Part shown: positions 32,500 through 43,234 of the stretch, in pieces
Position numbering within the stretch: the first letter of the stretch is position 1
Layout: every line of letters begins with the position of its first letter
Source: Prorocentrum cordatum
Taxonomy: Eukaryota; Sar; Dinophyceae; Prorocentrales; Prorocentraceae
Length of the DNA: 64,000 bases
Assembly: GCA_963575745.1 (NCBI GenBank)
Contig: CAUYUJ010019353.1
Span: 82,501-146,500, forward strand
Direction of reading: 5' to 3'
The notes under the pieces: generated by a model
Databases searched by the model: none
The model's input: the letters and a program-made list of their open reading frames with translations, nothing else
Told to the model about the DNA's origin: nothing
Program-made: the position numbers and the translations under genes

Positions 32500-33125
32500 A
32501 GGCAGAAGAAGGGGGAGGCCCCAGAGAGCTCCAGGAGGCCGCAGGACGCCCAGGACAGGCCCCAGGGGTCCCCAGGAGATTCCCAGGAGGCTTCCAGGAG
32601 GCCCCAGGAGGCCGCCTATCAGAACGTGTCAAGATAATACACATCCGCTGTCGATTCGTTGATTCTTCCTGCTCTTGTGCCCCCCCACCATTTGGAGAGG
32701 CCCAAACGGCCGCAGGTTAGATATCCCCACTGGGACCCCCAAGAGGCTTCAGGAAACCCCAGGTGGAGTTCAGGAGGCCACAGGAGGCCTAGGAGGAAGC
32801 CCCAGGAGATCCCCAGGAGGCCCCAGGAGGCACCAGGAGGCCCCCGCAACTCGGAGCTCTGAGACGCCGCGCTCGAGGTGGTCCGGCCCGTTTCGCCTGG
32901 GACTTCCTCGCAGCACGTTTGCCTGAGAAATCGTCGCAACTCTCGGGTCCGAGATGCCGCGCGCGAGGTGGTCGAGCTCGTTACGCTGGAGACATCCTCG
33001 CAACTCTAGGCTCCGAGATGCCGTTCGGGATGAAGAGGAGGTCAAGGAGGAGGAGGAGGAGGAGGAGGAGGAGGAGGAGGAGGAGAAGAAGAAGGATATG
33101 GAAGGGAGAAGGAGGAGGCGGATGA
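32500..33125. repeat. Triplicated segment, copy 2
   Basis: Repeats the copy 1 order from GGCCCCAGAGAGCTCCAGGA through TATCAGAACGTGTCAAGATA and CGAGATGCCGTTCGGGATGA to the GGA tract (33040-33125). Confidence 0.88.
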
Positions 33126-33630
33126 TGTGCATGAGGGAGCAGTCAGGAGGAGGGGGAGGAGGAGGATAAGGAGGAGGGAGAAGGAAGGGAGTTGCAGGAG
33201 AGGACCTAACGGGAAGCGAGTGCGATGTGGACTTGTCAAAACGTGTGCGAAAGATTGTCTGGCCCGTTTCGTTTGAGACATCCTTCCAGTACTGGGCTCC
33301 AAGATGTCGCTCGCGAGGTGGTCCGGCCCGTTTCGATTGAGCCATCCTCGCAATGCGAGGCTCGAAGATGTTGCGCACGAGATGGTCTGACCCATTCTGC
33401 CTGAGACGTTTCGTAGCACAGGAGCTCCCATCACAACCTCTCTCATTCCTTCTCCCGGCTCCCTCTTCCCACTTCCCGCCTGGTTCCTCTTCCCTCCTCC
33501 CTCCTCCCGCCCCCCGCCTCCGAGATGCCGACGTGCGCGCCCTGCCTTCCGCCCTCCGCAGACATCCGACGTCGCGATTTTTCCCCAAACAGCTTGCTGA
33601 ACGGGGTGCTGTTGTGATAGAATCTAACAC
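33126..33630. other. Transition with a few ~65-bp units, no gene
   Basis: 33235-33420 carries three diverged units of the GAGACATCC repeat. 33430-33530 is CT-rich. 33572-33615 matches 30900-30945 (CCCCAAACAGCTTGCTGAAC). No supported gene. Confidence 0.55.
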
Positions 33631-33634
33631 TGGC

Positions 33635-34430
33635 CGAGGGAAGTCGGAGCAGAGACATCCTCACAAAAATTTGATGATCCGGGCCGTTTCGCTTGAGACA
33701 TCCTCACAACTCTCGTTTCTGCGTTGGCCGAGATTGGCCGTTTCGCCTGAGACATCCTCGAAAAGTTGCGCTCCGGGACGCCGCGCGAGAGGTGGTCCAG
33801 GCCGCTTCGCTTGAGACATCCTCGAAACTCTGAGCCCCGTGGTGCCGTGCGAGAGGTGGCCCGGGCCGTTTTGCTTGAGACATCCTCGAAACTCTGAGCC
33901 CTGAGATGCCCTGCGTGAGGTGGTCCGGCCCGTTTCGCCTGAGACACCCTCGAAACTCTGACCTCGGAGATGCCGCGCGAGAGATGGTCAGGCCCGTTTC
34001 GCCTGAGACATCCTCGAACTTCTGAGCTCAGAGATGCACTGCGCGAGGTAGTCCGGCCCGTCTCGCCTGAGACATCCTCGCAACTCTGAGCTCTGAGATG
34101 CCGTGCGAAAGGTGGTCCGGCTTGTTTCGCACAAGAAATTCTCGCATTTCTGAGCTCCCAGATGCTGCGCAAGAGATGGCCCAGCCTGGGGGCCCAGAAG
34201 ACCACATGTTACATATCCTCCCTGGGATCCTGGGAGCCCGCCTGAGACATCCTCGAACTTCTGAGCTCTGAGATGCCCTGCGCGAGGTGGTCCAGCCCGT
34301 CTCGCCTGAGACATCCTCGCAACTCTGAGCTCTGAGATGCCGTGCGCAAGGTGGTCCGGCCTGTTTCGCCGAAGACACTCTCGCAACTCTGAGCTCCCAG
34401 ATGCCGCGCAAGAGGTGGTCCAGCCTGGGG
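33635..34430. repeat. ~65-bp tandem repeat with GAGACATCCTCG, block 2
   Basis: A close copy of block 1 (30900-31500), with the same sequence of unit variants. It has one internal repeat of the part containing CACATGTTACATATCCTCCC (34200 and 34442). Confidence 0.9.
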
Positions 34431-34431
34431 G

Positions 34432-35055
34432 CCCACAAAGACCACATGTTACATATCCTCCCTGGGACCCTGGGAGCCCCAGGAGGCCCCAGAGAGCTCC
34501 AGGAAGCCGCAGGACGCCCAGGACAGGCCCCAGGGGTTCCCAGGAGATTCCCAGGAGGCTCCCAGGAGGCCCAAGGAGGCCCCCTATCAGAACGAGTCAA
34601 GTTAATACACATCCGCTGTCGATTCGTTGGTTTGTCCTGCTCTTGTGCCTCCCCCTCCATTTGGAGAGGCCCAAACGGCCACAGGTTAGATATCCCCCCT
34701 GGGGGCCCCAAGTGGCTTCAGGAAACCCCAGGTGGAGTTCATGAGGCCACAGGAGGCCCAGGAGGAAGCCCCAGGAGGTCCCCAGGAGGTCCCAGGAGGC
34801 CCCAGGAGGCCCCCGCAACTCGGAGCTCTGAGACGCCGCGCTCGAGGTGTTCCGGCCCGTTTCGCCTGAGACTTCCTCGCAGCACGTTTCGCCCGAGACA
34901 TCGTCGCAACTCTGGGGTCCGAGATGCCGTGCGCGAGGTGGTCCAGCCCGTTACGCTGGAGACATCCTCGCAACTCTAGGCTCCGAGATGCCGTTCGGGA
35001 TGAAGAGGAGGTGGAGGAGGAGGTGGAGGAGGAGGAGGAGGAGGAGGAGGAGGCA
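34432..35055. repeat. Triplicated segment, copy 3
   Basis: Same order of parts as copies 1 and 2, ending in a GGA/GGT tract (35005-35055) after GATGCCGTTCGGGATGAAGA. Confidence 0.88.
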
Positions 35056-35309
35056 TGTTTGAACATGCCATGCCAGCCCGCGCTGGACGGGCACGCAATC
35101 GACCTTGGAAACCGCAGTGGTTCTAAAAACCCTGTTTGGGGATGCTGCACTCCGACTATAATTACAATGTGGTTCGAAGGTTTTATGTTAGAATGTTGGA
35201 ATTCCCATGTGTTTTTGGACCCTGACGCCGCCATCAATTAATCGGCTCTGAGCTCTACTCCCTCGGAGAGGTGCGTAAGAGAATCAGCTTTGAGCTCTAC
35301 TCCCTCGGA

Positions 35310-35318
35310 GAGGTGCCT

Positions 35319-35393
<75 letters not shown>

Positions 35394-35415
35394 CTGATGA
35401 TGCTGATGATGATGC

Positions 35416-35461
<46 letters not shown>

Positions 35462-35463
35462 AT
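35310..35463. repeat. (GAT)n microsatellite with a TATA-rich end
   Basis: About 145 bp of GAT/ATG repeats followed by TATACATATATATATATAAA (35461-35480). A promoter role is not supported by anything else here. Poly-Met, poly-His and poly-Ile frames are artefacts. A 38-bp block (TTTGAGCTCTACTCCCTCGG) occurs twice just before it. Confidence 0.97.
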
Positions 35464-35480
35464 ACATATATATATATAAA

Positions 35481-36390
35481 GGAACCCCACCAGTCTTCAC
35501 CTGAGTCTCCTGGGTATGTTCTCCCATGACGCGGGCCTTCATCTGGGTCTCCTGCCCGCTGGCGTACGTTCACGGACTCGGCGCTCGGGCCTATCGGGTT
35601 CATGGCCTTCGACGTCTGGCGGCTGGCGATTGTCTAGAGTACACGGCCGCCCACTCGCTGCAGACGTACCAGGAGAGCTACGTGTCCCTGGCGGTCCCCA
35701 GCCCGGTCCTTCGCCTCTGAGCGGCGCCGCGTGTGTTTCTCTTTCTCCCTCATTTCGCCGTCTTTCCGTCTTCTTCGCTTTCTTCGTCGTCTTCGCCCTC
35801 TCCCGCTTCGCTCGCGGTGTCGCGTTGCGTCGCCTGCCCGTTCGAGTCACTCTTGCGCTGGCTCGGCGTAGTGGCCTCCTCATTTTCCGCACGACCTTGC
35901 GACGCCGCGCGGATGCCCGTTCGCGGTCGCGATCCAAAAAAAGTAACCCCGCCAGCCCATCCAGAAACGATGCTCAGAGGAGTTGCCTCGATCAGGGCAG
36001 TTGGCAGCACGCAGAGGAAGGGTCCTCCAGCGGAGGTCTCTCGGAGCGTCTTGGGGGCATTTTGGCGGTCCCGGAGGCCTCTTGGAGCGTTTTGGCTGCC
36101 GCGGCGTGCTTCTCAGGGCCTCTCGGGGGTCTCTTGGGGGCCTATTGGAAGCCTCGGGGGCGCCTCTTGGGGCCTCTTGGGCGCCTCTTGGGGCCTCCCT
36201 GAAGCTCGCTTGGGGGCCTTGGGGGCGCTCCTCGGGCCATCTTGGAGGACGTCGGTCAAACAAGAGACGCCCCCCCAAAAAAGGCCAAAATGGGGCCCAA
36301 TCTTTTCCAGCAAACCCAATGATGTGGGTTTCCCCGCCGAGACCGTTTTGGACGCCCTGACACCTCGCGACTGGCCCCGCCCAGGTCCAG
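35481..36390. other. GC-rich region with open frames but no recognisable gene
   Basis: Plus-strand frames at 35516-36202 and 35526-35720 are open, but their Arg/Ser/Leu/Gly-rich products have no motif that I recognise. From 36080 to 36240 the sequence is a CCTCTTGGGGG-type minisatellite. Confidence 0.4.
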
Positions 36391-36396
36391 CGGAGA

Positions 36397-36429
36397 GGGG
36401 GAAGGGCAAACCCTTCCCCGAAGGGGAAG
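36397..36429. repeat. Two mutually exclusive hairpins sharing CTTCCCC, copy 1
   Basis: GGGGAAGGG-CAAA-CCCTTCCCC (36398-36419) and CTTCCCC-GAA-GGGGAAG (36413-36429) overlap in the central C-rich arm, so only one can form at a time. Related sequence is at 41005-41029. Confidence 0.8.
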
Positions 36430-36769
36430 AGGGGCAGATGGAAGACAAAACTCCCTAGACCACCTACGCCCTAAAAGGGCGGCGGGATTGCAATGCGCAT
36501 AGGTTAACCCACGGACAATTCAAAACAGTTCATAACAGACATGCGCACTTTTACCTGCCCATCACCACCCCTCCCCCCTTGATTCCTCCCGTCCCCAATT
36601 ACCTAACAGCGAAGACTGATAGGTTTCTAGTGATGTCAAAAGAGAGCAGCAGATGACTCCACAGGGGGGTCTGGGCAGCCGTTGGGGAGGTGTTGGGGGG
36701 CCGTTGGGGGGCCGTTGGGGATTGCCGGGGAACCTCGCTTTTCGCAAACAGTCAAACATTTTGTGCTCT

Positions 36770-37195
36770 TCGACCTCCCAGAACTCCATTCTTCGACCTC
36801 CCAGAACTCCACTCCCGGGCCACATTCTGAATGCCCAGAGCCAACTGTAGGCCACTTCGTGGTTTTCGGGTTCCCAGAACTCCATTCCCGGCGTACATTT
36901 TGGATGCCCGGAGCCAATTGTAGGCCACTTCGTGGCCTTCGAGTTCCCAGAACTCCATTCCCGGGCCACATTTTGGATGCCCGGAGCCAACTGTAGGCCA
37001 CGTCGTGGTTTTCGAGTTCCCAGAACTCCATTCCCGGGCCACATTTTGGATGTCCGGAGCCAACTGTAGGCCACTTCGTGCTCTTGGACTTCCCAGAACT
37101 CCATTCCTGGGTATGATTTGGAATGCCCGGAGCAAACTGTAGGCCACTTCGTGTTCTTCGAGTTCCCAGAATTCCACTCCCTGGCCACATTTTGA
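36770..37195. repeat. 73-bp tandem repeat, about six copies
   Basis: The unit (CCCAGAACTCCATTCCCGGG, CCACATTTTGGATGCCCGGA, GCCAACTGTAGGCCACTTCG) recurs at 36872, 36945, 37018, 37091 and 37164, exactly 73 bases apart, with partial units before. All minus-strand frames are open in rotation (MEFWELE..., NGVLG..., WSSGNS...), a repeat effect. Confidence 0.94.
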
Positions 37196-38568
37196 ATGCT
37201 GAGGCAGGCTGATGCTGAGGCTGAGGCAGGCTGAGGCTGAGGCTGAAGGCTGAGGCTGAGGCGAGGCAGCTGAAGGCAGACTCAGGCTGAGGCTGATGCA
37301 GGCTGAGGCTGAGGCTGAAGCAGGCTGAGGCTGATGCAGGCTGAGGCTGAGGCAGGCTGAGGCTGAGGCTGAGGCTGATGAGGCTGAGGCTGAGGCTGAG
37401 GCTGAGGCTGAGCAGGCTGAAGGCCGAGGCTGAAGGCAGACTGAGGCTGAGGCTGAAGCAGGCTGAGGAGGCTGAGGCAGGCTGAGGCTGAGGCAGGCTG
37501 AGGCTGAGGCTGAGGCAGGCTGAGGCTGAGGCTGAGGCTGATGCAGGCTGAGGCTGAGGCAGGCTGAGGCTGAGGCTGAGGCTGAGGCAGGCTGAGAGGC
37601 TGAGGCTGAAGGCAGGCTGAGGCTGAGGCTGAGGCCGAGGCTGAGGCTGAGGCTGAGGCTGAGCAGGCTGAGGCTGAGGCAGGCTGAGGCTGAGGCTGAG
37701 CTGAGGCTGAGGCTGGCTGAGCAGGCTGAGGCTGAGGCAGGCCTGAGGCTGAGGCTGAGGCCCGAGCTGAAGCAGACTGAGGCTGAGGCTGAAGCAGCTG
37801 AGGCTGAGGCTGAGGCTGAGGCTGAGGCTGAGGCTGAGGCAGGCTGAGGCTGAGGCTGAGGCTGCTGAGGCTGAGGCTGAGGCTGAGGCTGAGGCTGAGG
37901 CTGAGGAGGCTGAGGCTGAGCTGAGGCCGAGGCTGAGGCCGAGGCTGAGGGCAGACTGAGGCTGAGGCTGAAGCAGGCTGAGGCTGAGGCTGAGGCTGAG
38001 GCTGAGGCTGAGGCTGAGGCTGGAGGCTGATGCTGAGGCTGGCTGAGGCTGAGGCTGAGGCTGAGGCTGAGGCTGAGGCTGAGGCTGAGGCTGCAGGCTG
38101 AGGCTGAGGCAGGCTGAGGCTGAGGCCGAGGCTGAAGGCAGACTGAGGCTGAGGCTGAAGCAGGCTGAGGCTGAGGCTGAGGCAGGCTGAGGCTGAGGCT
38201 GAGGCAGGCTGATGCTGAGGCAGGCTGAGCCTGAGGCTGAGGCTGATGCAGGCTGAGGCTGAGGCAGGCTGAGGCTGAGGCCGAGGCTGAAGGCAGACTG
38301 AGGCTGAGGCTGAAGCAGGCTGAGGCTGAGGCTAGGCTGAGGCTGAGGCTGAGGCTGAGGCTGAGGCTGATGCTGAGGCAGGCTGAGGCTGAGGCTGAGG
38401 CTGAGGCAGGCTCAGGCTGAGGCAGGCTGAGGCTGAGGCCGAGGCTGCAGGCAGACTGAGGCTGATGCAGGAGCAGGCTGAGGCTGAGGCTGTGGCAGGC
38501 TGAAGCTGAGGCTGAGGCTGATGCTGAGGCAGGCTGAGGCTGAGGCTGAGGCTAATGCAGGCCACTGC
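37196..38568. repeat. (GAGGCT)n hexanucleotide tract, 1.37 kb
   Basis: GAGGCT units with GAGGCAGGCT, GATGCAGGCT and AAGGCAGACT variants. The variants recur in a loose higher-order pattern (GAGGCCGAGGCTGAAGGCAGACTGAG-type blocks near 37420, 37940, 38120, 38280 and 38440). Confidence 0.97.
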
Positions 38569-38569
38569 G

Positions 38570-40130
38570 ACTGTCATCGCGAATGCGACTACGACTGCGA
38601 GAACAGCAGAACTCTACAACTGGATTCTCATCTGAATCTTAAGAGGGATGCTTCCAGATATGCACCTACACATCGCTGTTAGGTTGCTTTGCCGGGATAA
38701 TTTTTCCTTCCATGCATAATTTCTTCATGATTCCCGTTATCCATGTAGCCCCCACCCTCGCAATTTAATCGTAGTCCTCCCTCATCATCCTTTTTCTCTT
38801 GCCTCCCATGTTGCATCCTTTGTTGCGCCCTTTTTCCTCTCATCCTCCGTTTCGTGATTTTGTTTCGTTTCTTTGGTCCCCCGTCCTCCCTCTCTTCTCC
38901 CATTTGTCGTGGGGCTGGTGGGGACGAATTGAAATATTTCCTGGAAGCAGAGTGCTCCCTCCCCGCTTCTCAGGGCGAGTTGCGTTCATTACATGATTTC
39001 CCCCGTTGGACATGTTTGGGTACTTTCTCTATCCAGTTCATTGCGTTCCTGTTCATGTTGATGTTGTTGATGTCCCTGCTGCCTGCATGTTTTGTCTGGC
39101 GAATTTCACATCGTAGCGGGGCAATGAGTTTCTCAACGCGCAGAGGTGAACACCGACCCCTTATACAACTGAAAGCGAACCTTGACGAACAAATGCGTGT
39201 GCCATGATAAGCTGCGACACTTAAAACAGCGTTGCGCGCATCACCACCAAACGGCTCGATTGCGTGTTTTGATCATACTTGACGAATTTAAAGTATATCG
39301 TAGTCGCGTGTCACCGCGATGGCAATGGTGCCATCATGCAAAATACGAGTCTTACAATTAGCAATGCTCCAGAAATCCGCGTTTGTGTTACCAGCACGGC
39401 CGCATTCGACAGGCGCGACTCATCTACCAACATCAAGCCTTACGAGCTACACTGAAGTTAGTGCCCATAATGCGCCAGGATAGCAAACTCTTCAAGCAGC
39501 AATTTTGTTCACCTTTCCAAGCAGCGCATAAAGCAACGCTGAAGTAAGCATCTGGAGTTGAACATCCAAGTGGGCGTGTCACAGTGGGATGCAACACGTA
39601 AGATGTGGATAGCAGCAGCGTGTGTCAGGCGTCGCTTAACTACGGAGGACAGAAGCTGGAGGCGAATATCCCCCCGATGTCAGGGGCAGGTGTCCCAGGT
39701 TAGCACCTCCGGTACGTCCAAATAACACCCACAGCCGACGTGGCAACACGTTTAGTGATTGGACATGTTGCATCGCGCGTGCCAGCGAGCATGACGATAA
39801 AGATCGATCATATGTTTGGCATCACGATATATAACACTTTGCGGTTGTAATGGTCGAGTTTCTGTGTTGTACAAGTAATGTCGCTGTTGTCACGCGCGCA
39901 CAAGGCTCGTCAGGTCGCGGCTGGACACAGAAATTCTTTACGCTTCGCGTATCCCCACCAGCCCATCTCACAGCAGCAACTCTTGCGAAGCATGCCGACA
40001 GTCGTGTTTTTCAGGCGTGTGTCCGCTTGGCCCCGCATATCTCCCCTGTTCCTCCTTCCTCCCGCCTCCTTGTACATCCTCCTTGTGGGGGGAGCGGGAG
40101 AAGGACGAGGCGGAGGAGGAGGGAGAGAAA
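38570..40130. other. Low-repeat, less GC-rich stretch without a supported gene
   Basis: The least repetitive 1.5 kb of the window. A plus-strand frame (38854-39207) holds one hydrophobic stretch (FSIQFIAFLFMLMLLMSLLP) but has no other support. 39210-39840 has no frame longer than 60 codons and no tRNA or rRNA signature that I could find. It could be intron or regulatory sequence. Confidence 0.45.
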
Positions 40131-40139
40131 GCGCTCCTC

Positions 40140-40460
40140 GTGATTTGAGTCGTTTGGGGTTTCTCGTCCTGGTGTGAGTCGTTCGGGCCCTTCTTCCTGG
40201 TGTGAGTCGTTCGGGCTCTTCGTGGTGTGAGTCGTTCGGGCTCTTCGTCCTGGTGTGAGTCGTTCGGGCTTCTCGTGGTGTGAGTTGTTCGGGCCCCTCA
40301 TCCTGGTGTGAGTCGTTCGGGCCCCTCCTCCTGGTGTGACTCGTTCGGGCTCCTCGTGGTGTGAGTCGTTCGGGCCCCGCGTCGTGGTGTGAGTCGTTCG
40401 GGCTCTCGTGGTGTGAGTCGTTCGGGCCCTCCTCCTGGTGTGAGTCGTTCGGGCTCCTCG
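40140..40460. repeat. ~28-31-bp tandem repeat (GTGTGAGTCGTTCGGGC)
   Basis: About eleven copies of GTGTGAGTCGTTCGGGCYCC followed by TCBTCCTGG. Minus-strand frames give RTTHTR / PNDSHHE repeats, a by-product. Confidence 0.92.
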
Positions 40461-40695
40461 TGGGCCCTCTTGGGGGCCCCTTGGAGCCTCTTGGGGCCTC
40501 TTGGGGGCCTCTTGGGGGCCTCTTGGGGGCCTCTTGGGGGCCTCGTGGGGCCTCTGGGGGCCTCTTGGGGGCCTCTTGGGGGCCTCTTGGGGGCCTCTTG
40601 GGGCCTCTTGGGGGCCTCTTGGGGGCCTCTTGGAGGCCTCTTGGGAGGCTCCTGGGGGCCTCTTGGGGCCATCTTGGGGCCTCTTGCGACCTCCT
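40461..40695. repeat. GGGGGCCTCTT minisatellite
   Basis: About 20 copies of an 11-base unit GGGGGCCTCTT, a G/C-rich relative of the CCAGGAGGC minisatellite read on the other strand. Confidence 0.92.
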
Positions 40696-41004
40696 CTGAA
40701 GCGCAAAGGAGCGCTGCCCCCTGAGAAGGACAAAATGAGGCCAGAACCTTCGTAAAATCAATGATTTTGCGATGAAGGCAGATGAGCGCGGCCCCCTCAG
40801 GAGGCCAAAATGGGGCCAAAACCGTAGTAAGATCAATGATTCTGGCTTCAAAGAAGAGCAGAGGGGCCTATCTCCGTCCCCCCGTCGGGGCCAGAATCCT
40901 CGTGAGGGTCGTCGTTTTTTGGCCCTCCGAGGAGTCGAAATGGACCCCCCCCAACGACCCGCCGGACTCCCTCTCCAGGTCCAGGGGGAGGGGGTAGGGG
41001 GAGG

Positions 41005-41029
41005 GGTAAACCCTTCCCCGAAGGGGAAG
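41005..41029. repeat. CTTCCCC hairpin, copy 2
   Basis: CTTCCCC-GAA-GGGGAAG at 41013-41029, preceded by GGGGTAAAC. The flanks (CCAAAATGGGGCC before it, ACGCCC-AAA-GGGC after it) match those of copy 1 at 36285-36480, so a larger block is dispersed. Confidence 0.78.
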
Positions 41030-41099
41030 AAGGGGGGTTGAGGACAGAGAGAGCTTTCTAAACCACTCACGCCCAAAGGGCTGGTGGGACTATACGCAG

Positions 41100-41660
41100 T
41101 CTGCCTCACGAGGTGGAGGAGGAGGGAGGCGGGAGGAGGCAACAATGTGTGAAGAGGGAGCATGGTGTCGGGGGGAAGAGATGGCAGGGTGCAGGAAGCA
41201 TGGAGCAGGAAGGGATGAGGGTCGGGTGTAGCGCAAGATGGGACGTATGACGGACGTAGACAAACGAGAAGCAATAGCGAACCGATGACAACGAGGAGGA
41301 GGAGAAGGAGGAGGAAGAGAGAGAGAGGGGGGGAATAGCAGGAGGAGGTGAATGGGGTAGTACGGGGGAGCTGGAGAAGCAGGCTGAGGATAGATGGAGG
41401 AGACGGAGTTGGACGAGAGGGGGCGTAGCAGGAGGAACAGGATGACGCGCGGGCGGTCTCATGGGAGGAGATAGGGAGGAATAGGACGAAAGCAGGATAG
41501 AGGAGGAGGAGTTGGAGAAGGAGCCGGAAGAGAGAGAGAGAGAGAGGGGGATGGATGAGGAGGAGGAAGAAGAAGAGCCAGCGGGGTGGAGGCACAGAGA
41601 GGACGAGAGGCAGAGAATCCGAGGAGGGAGCAGGGATCGGGAGGGGCCGACAGAGGGAAC
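41100..41660. repeat. GA-rich low-complexity stretch
   Basis: Degenerate GGAGGAGG and GAGAGAGAG words on the plus strand. Minus-strand frames are Ser/Leu/Pro-rich and not credible. Confidence 0.75.
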
Positions 41661-43119
41661 TCTTTTCTCTCGCTTTCTACCTTCTTCGGCTCTCCCCCCG
41701 TCCTCCTTTCGGCAGCGAGCGAGGGGGGGAAATGAGAAGGAGAAGGCTTTCTCAGATGGCGGCGGCACTTCTCAGAAAAGTCATCGCGCTTTCTGAGAGA
41801 AGTATTTTGTTTTCTTCGGGGGAGGCTTGGAAATCTGCTCAGAAGCCCGGGGGACCTCCGAGCCTCATGAGAAGGCCCGGCTCTTCTCACTTCCCCCCGC
41901 TTGCTCGCCGCCGATCCTAGCAGGGGGAGATGGCGGTGCGGGAGGACGGGGGGGGGGGGGCGCGAAGTCGCGACGCGGCGCGGGCTGCCAGGCGTCGCCG
42001 GAATCAGCCGGGGGCCGCCGCACCAGGCTCCACGGGGCGGAGTTCGCTGCGTTTCCACGCGCGCCTGCCTCGGGCTCTCTCTGTCTCTCTCTCTCTCCCC
42101 CTCTCTCTCTCTCTTTCTCTCTGTCCCCATCCTACAGTGGCATCCGTGCAAGGTAATTGGATATTGTGTCCCTGCGGTCGGATTTGCTCAGTCTACCCTG
42201 CAGATTCGAGGGCTGTCCTCGTGTTCTGTCTGTCGCGTCTCATCTCTTCTTGTCTGTTGCACAGGATACCTTCGAGAGAGACGTGCGTCCTCTGGAGTGT
42301 CTCCCGGGATGCGTCCCGACCGTATCGCTGCGGTCGACCAGCCCTAGTCGTTGAAAACCTCAGGGGTGTGCGGACTGCTTCTCAGTGCGAGGGCGCTCGC
42401 GGAGCTGGCTCAGAGGGCGCGCCTCGTGGAGGGTTACCTCCTCCCCCCCTCGCGGGCGGTCGTGCTCTGGCGGAAAATGTTGGGAATTATCGAGGTCAGC
42501 GCCGAGCTGGAGTGATGCCAATTCTCGGGATAGGCGCGCGTTGAAAGCTGAGTCCTGGGGGGGGGGGCGAGAGACGGTGGCCGTTGGAGCAGGCGGCGGC
42601 CGTCCTCCTGCAAGACATTCTGCCGGCCCCTTCCAGGAGGGCACCCCAAGAGGGCCCCGAGAGGCAAACCTCGTTACGTTCCCCAAGCAAGTCGTTGATT
42701 TCTGGCAGATTCGCTGTTCTGTATGAACGGGCCTCCATGGCGGCCGAAGACGGCCCCCGAGACTACCCCAAGACGGTCCAAGAGGCCCCCCAGAAGGCTC
42801 CGAGGCGGTGGTCGGGACGGGGGCTGGTAAAAGTCCCATGGGCTCGTTTGGAAGGCCGCACCCCTCGCGCCACACCAAGGCTGGACCCAGTCGGTGTTTT
42901 TGCGATTTCGTGGGCCGCTGTCGTTCCGACTTCGTTTTGCGGTAGAAGTGGATCGAAGACAAAACGAGGGACAACGAAAACAAAACGAAAACGAACAACA
43001 CCGTTTAGGTCCAGCCCTACCCCACACCATTTTGCGCGCCGCCAATCCAGGTCCGCAAGACGTGCGTCCATCCTCCCGATCCGGTCGCCATGACAGTCTC
43101 AAGGCCCGAGATCAATTTG
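41660..43119. other. Region upstream of the glycosyltransferase, no gene called
   Basis: Contains a CT tract at 42077-42125 and otherwise mixed GC-rich sequence. Frames on both strands lack recognisable domains. Part of it may be the spacer or 5' region of the downstream gene. Confidence 0.4.
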
Positions 43120-43141
43120 TCCGTGGCCATTTGGGCTGAAG
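43120..43141 (+). other. Diverged spliced-leader relic upstream of the glycosyltransferase
   Basis: Compared with the 22-nt SL this stretch (TCCGTGGCCATTTGG then GCTGAAG) matches at 19 positions and differs at positions 6, 14 and 19. It lies on the coding strand 94 bases before the ATG, the expected side and distance for a relic of a retroposed mRNA. Confidence 0.6.
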
Positions 43142-43234
43142 CAGTTTTTCGTCCACATCGATCGAGGCCCACCTGCCTCCGCCAGTTTCTTGCCCAGAGA
43201 GTTCAGGGCCAACACGCCCGCCTTCGCGCTGCCC

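Noticed and set aside
35461-35480. TATA promoter after the GAT tract
   Set aside because: The TATATA run is the edge of a microsatellite, no supported gene follows, and dinoflagellates typically do not use a canonical TATA box.
39210-39840. tRNA gene in the AT-richer region
   Set aside because: No B-box-like GGTTCRANNCC or matching acceptor stem was found.
39910-41595. 561-codon minus-strand frame
   Set aside because: Composed of the GTCGTTCGGGC tandem repeat, the GGGGGCCTCTT minisatellite and GA-rich sequence; no domain.
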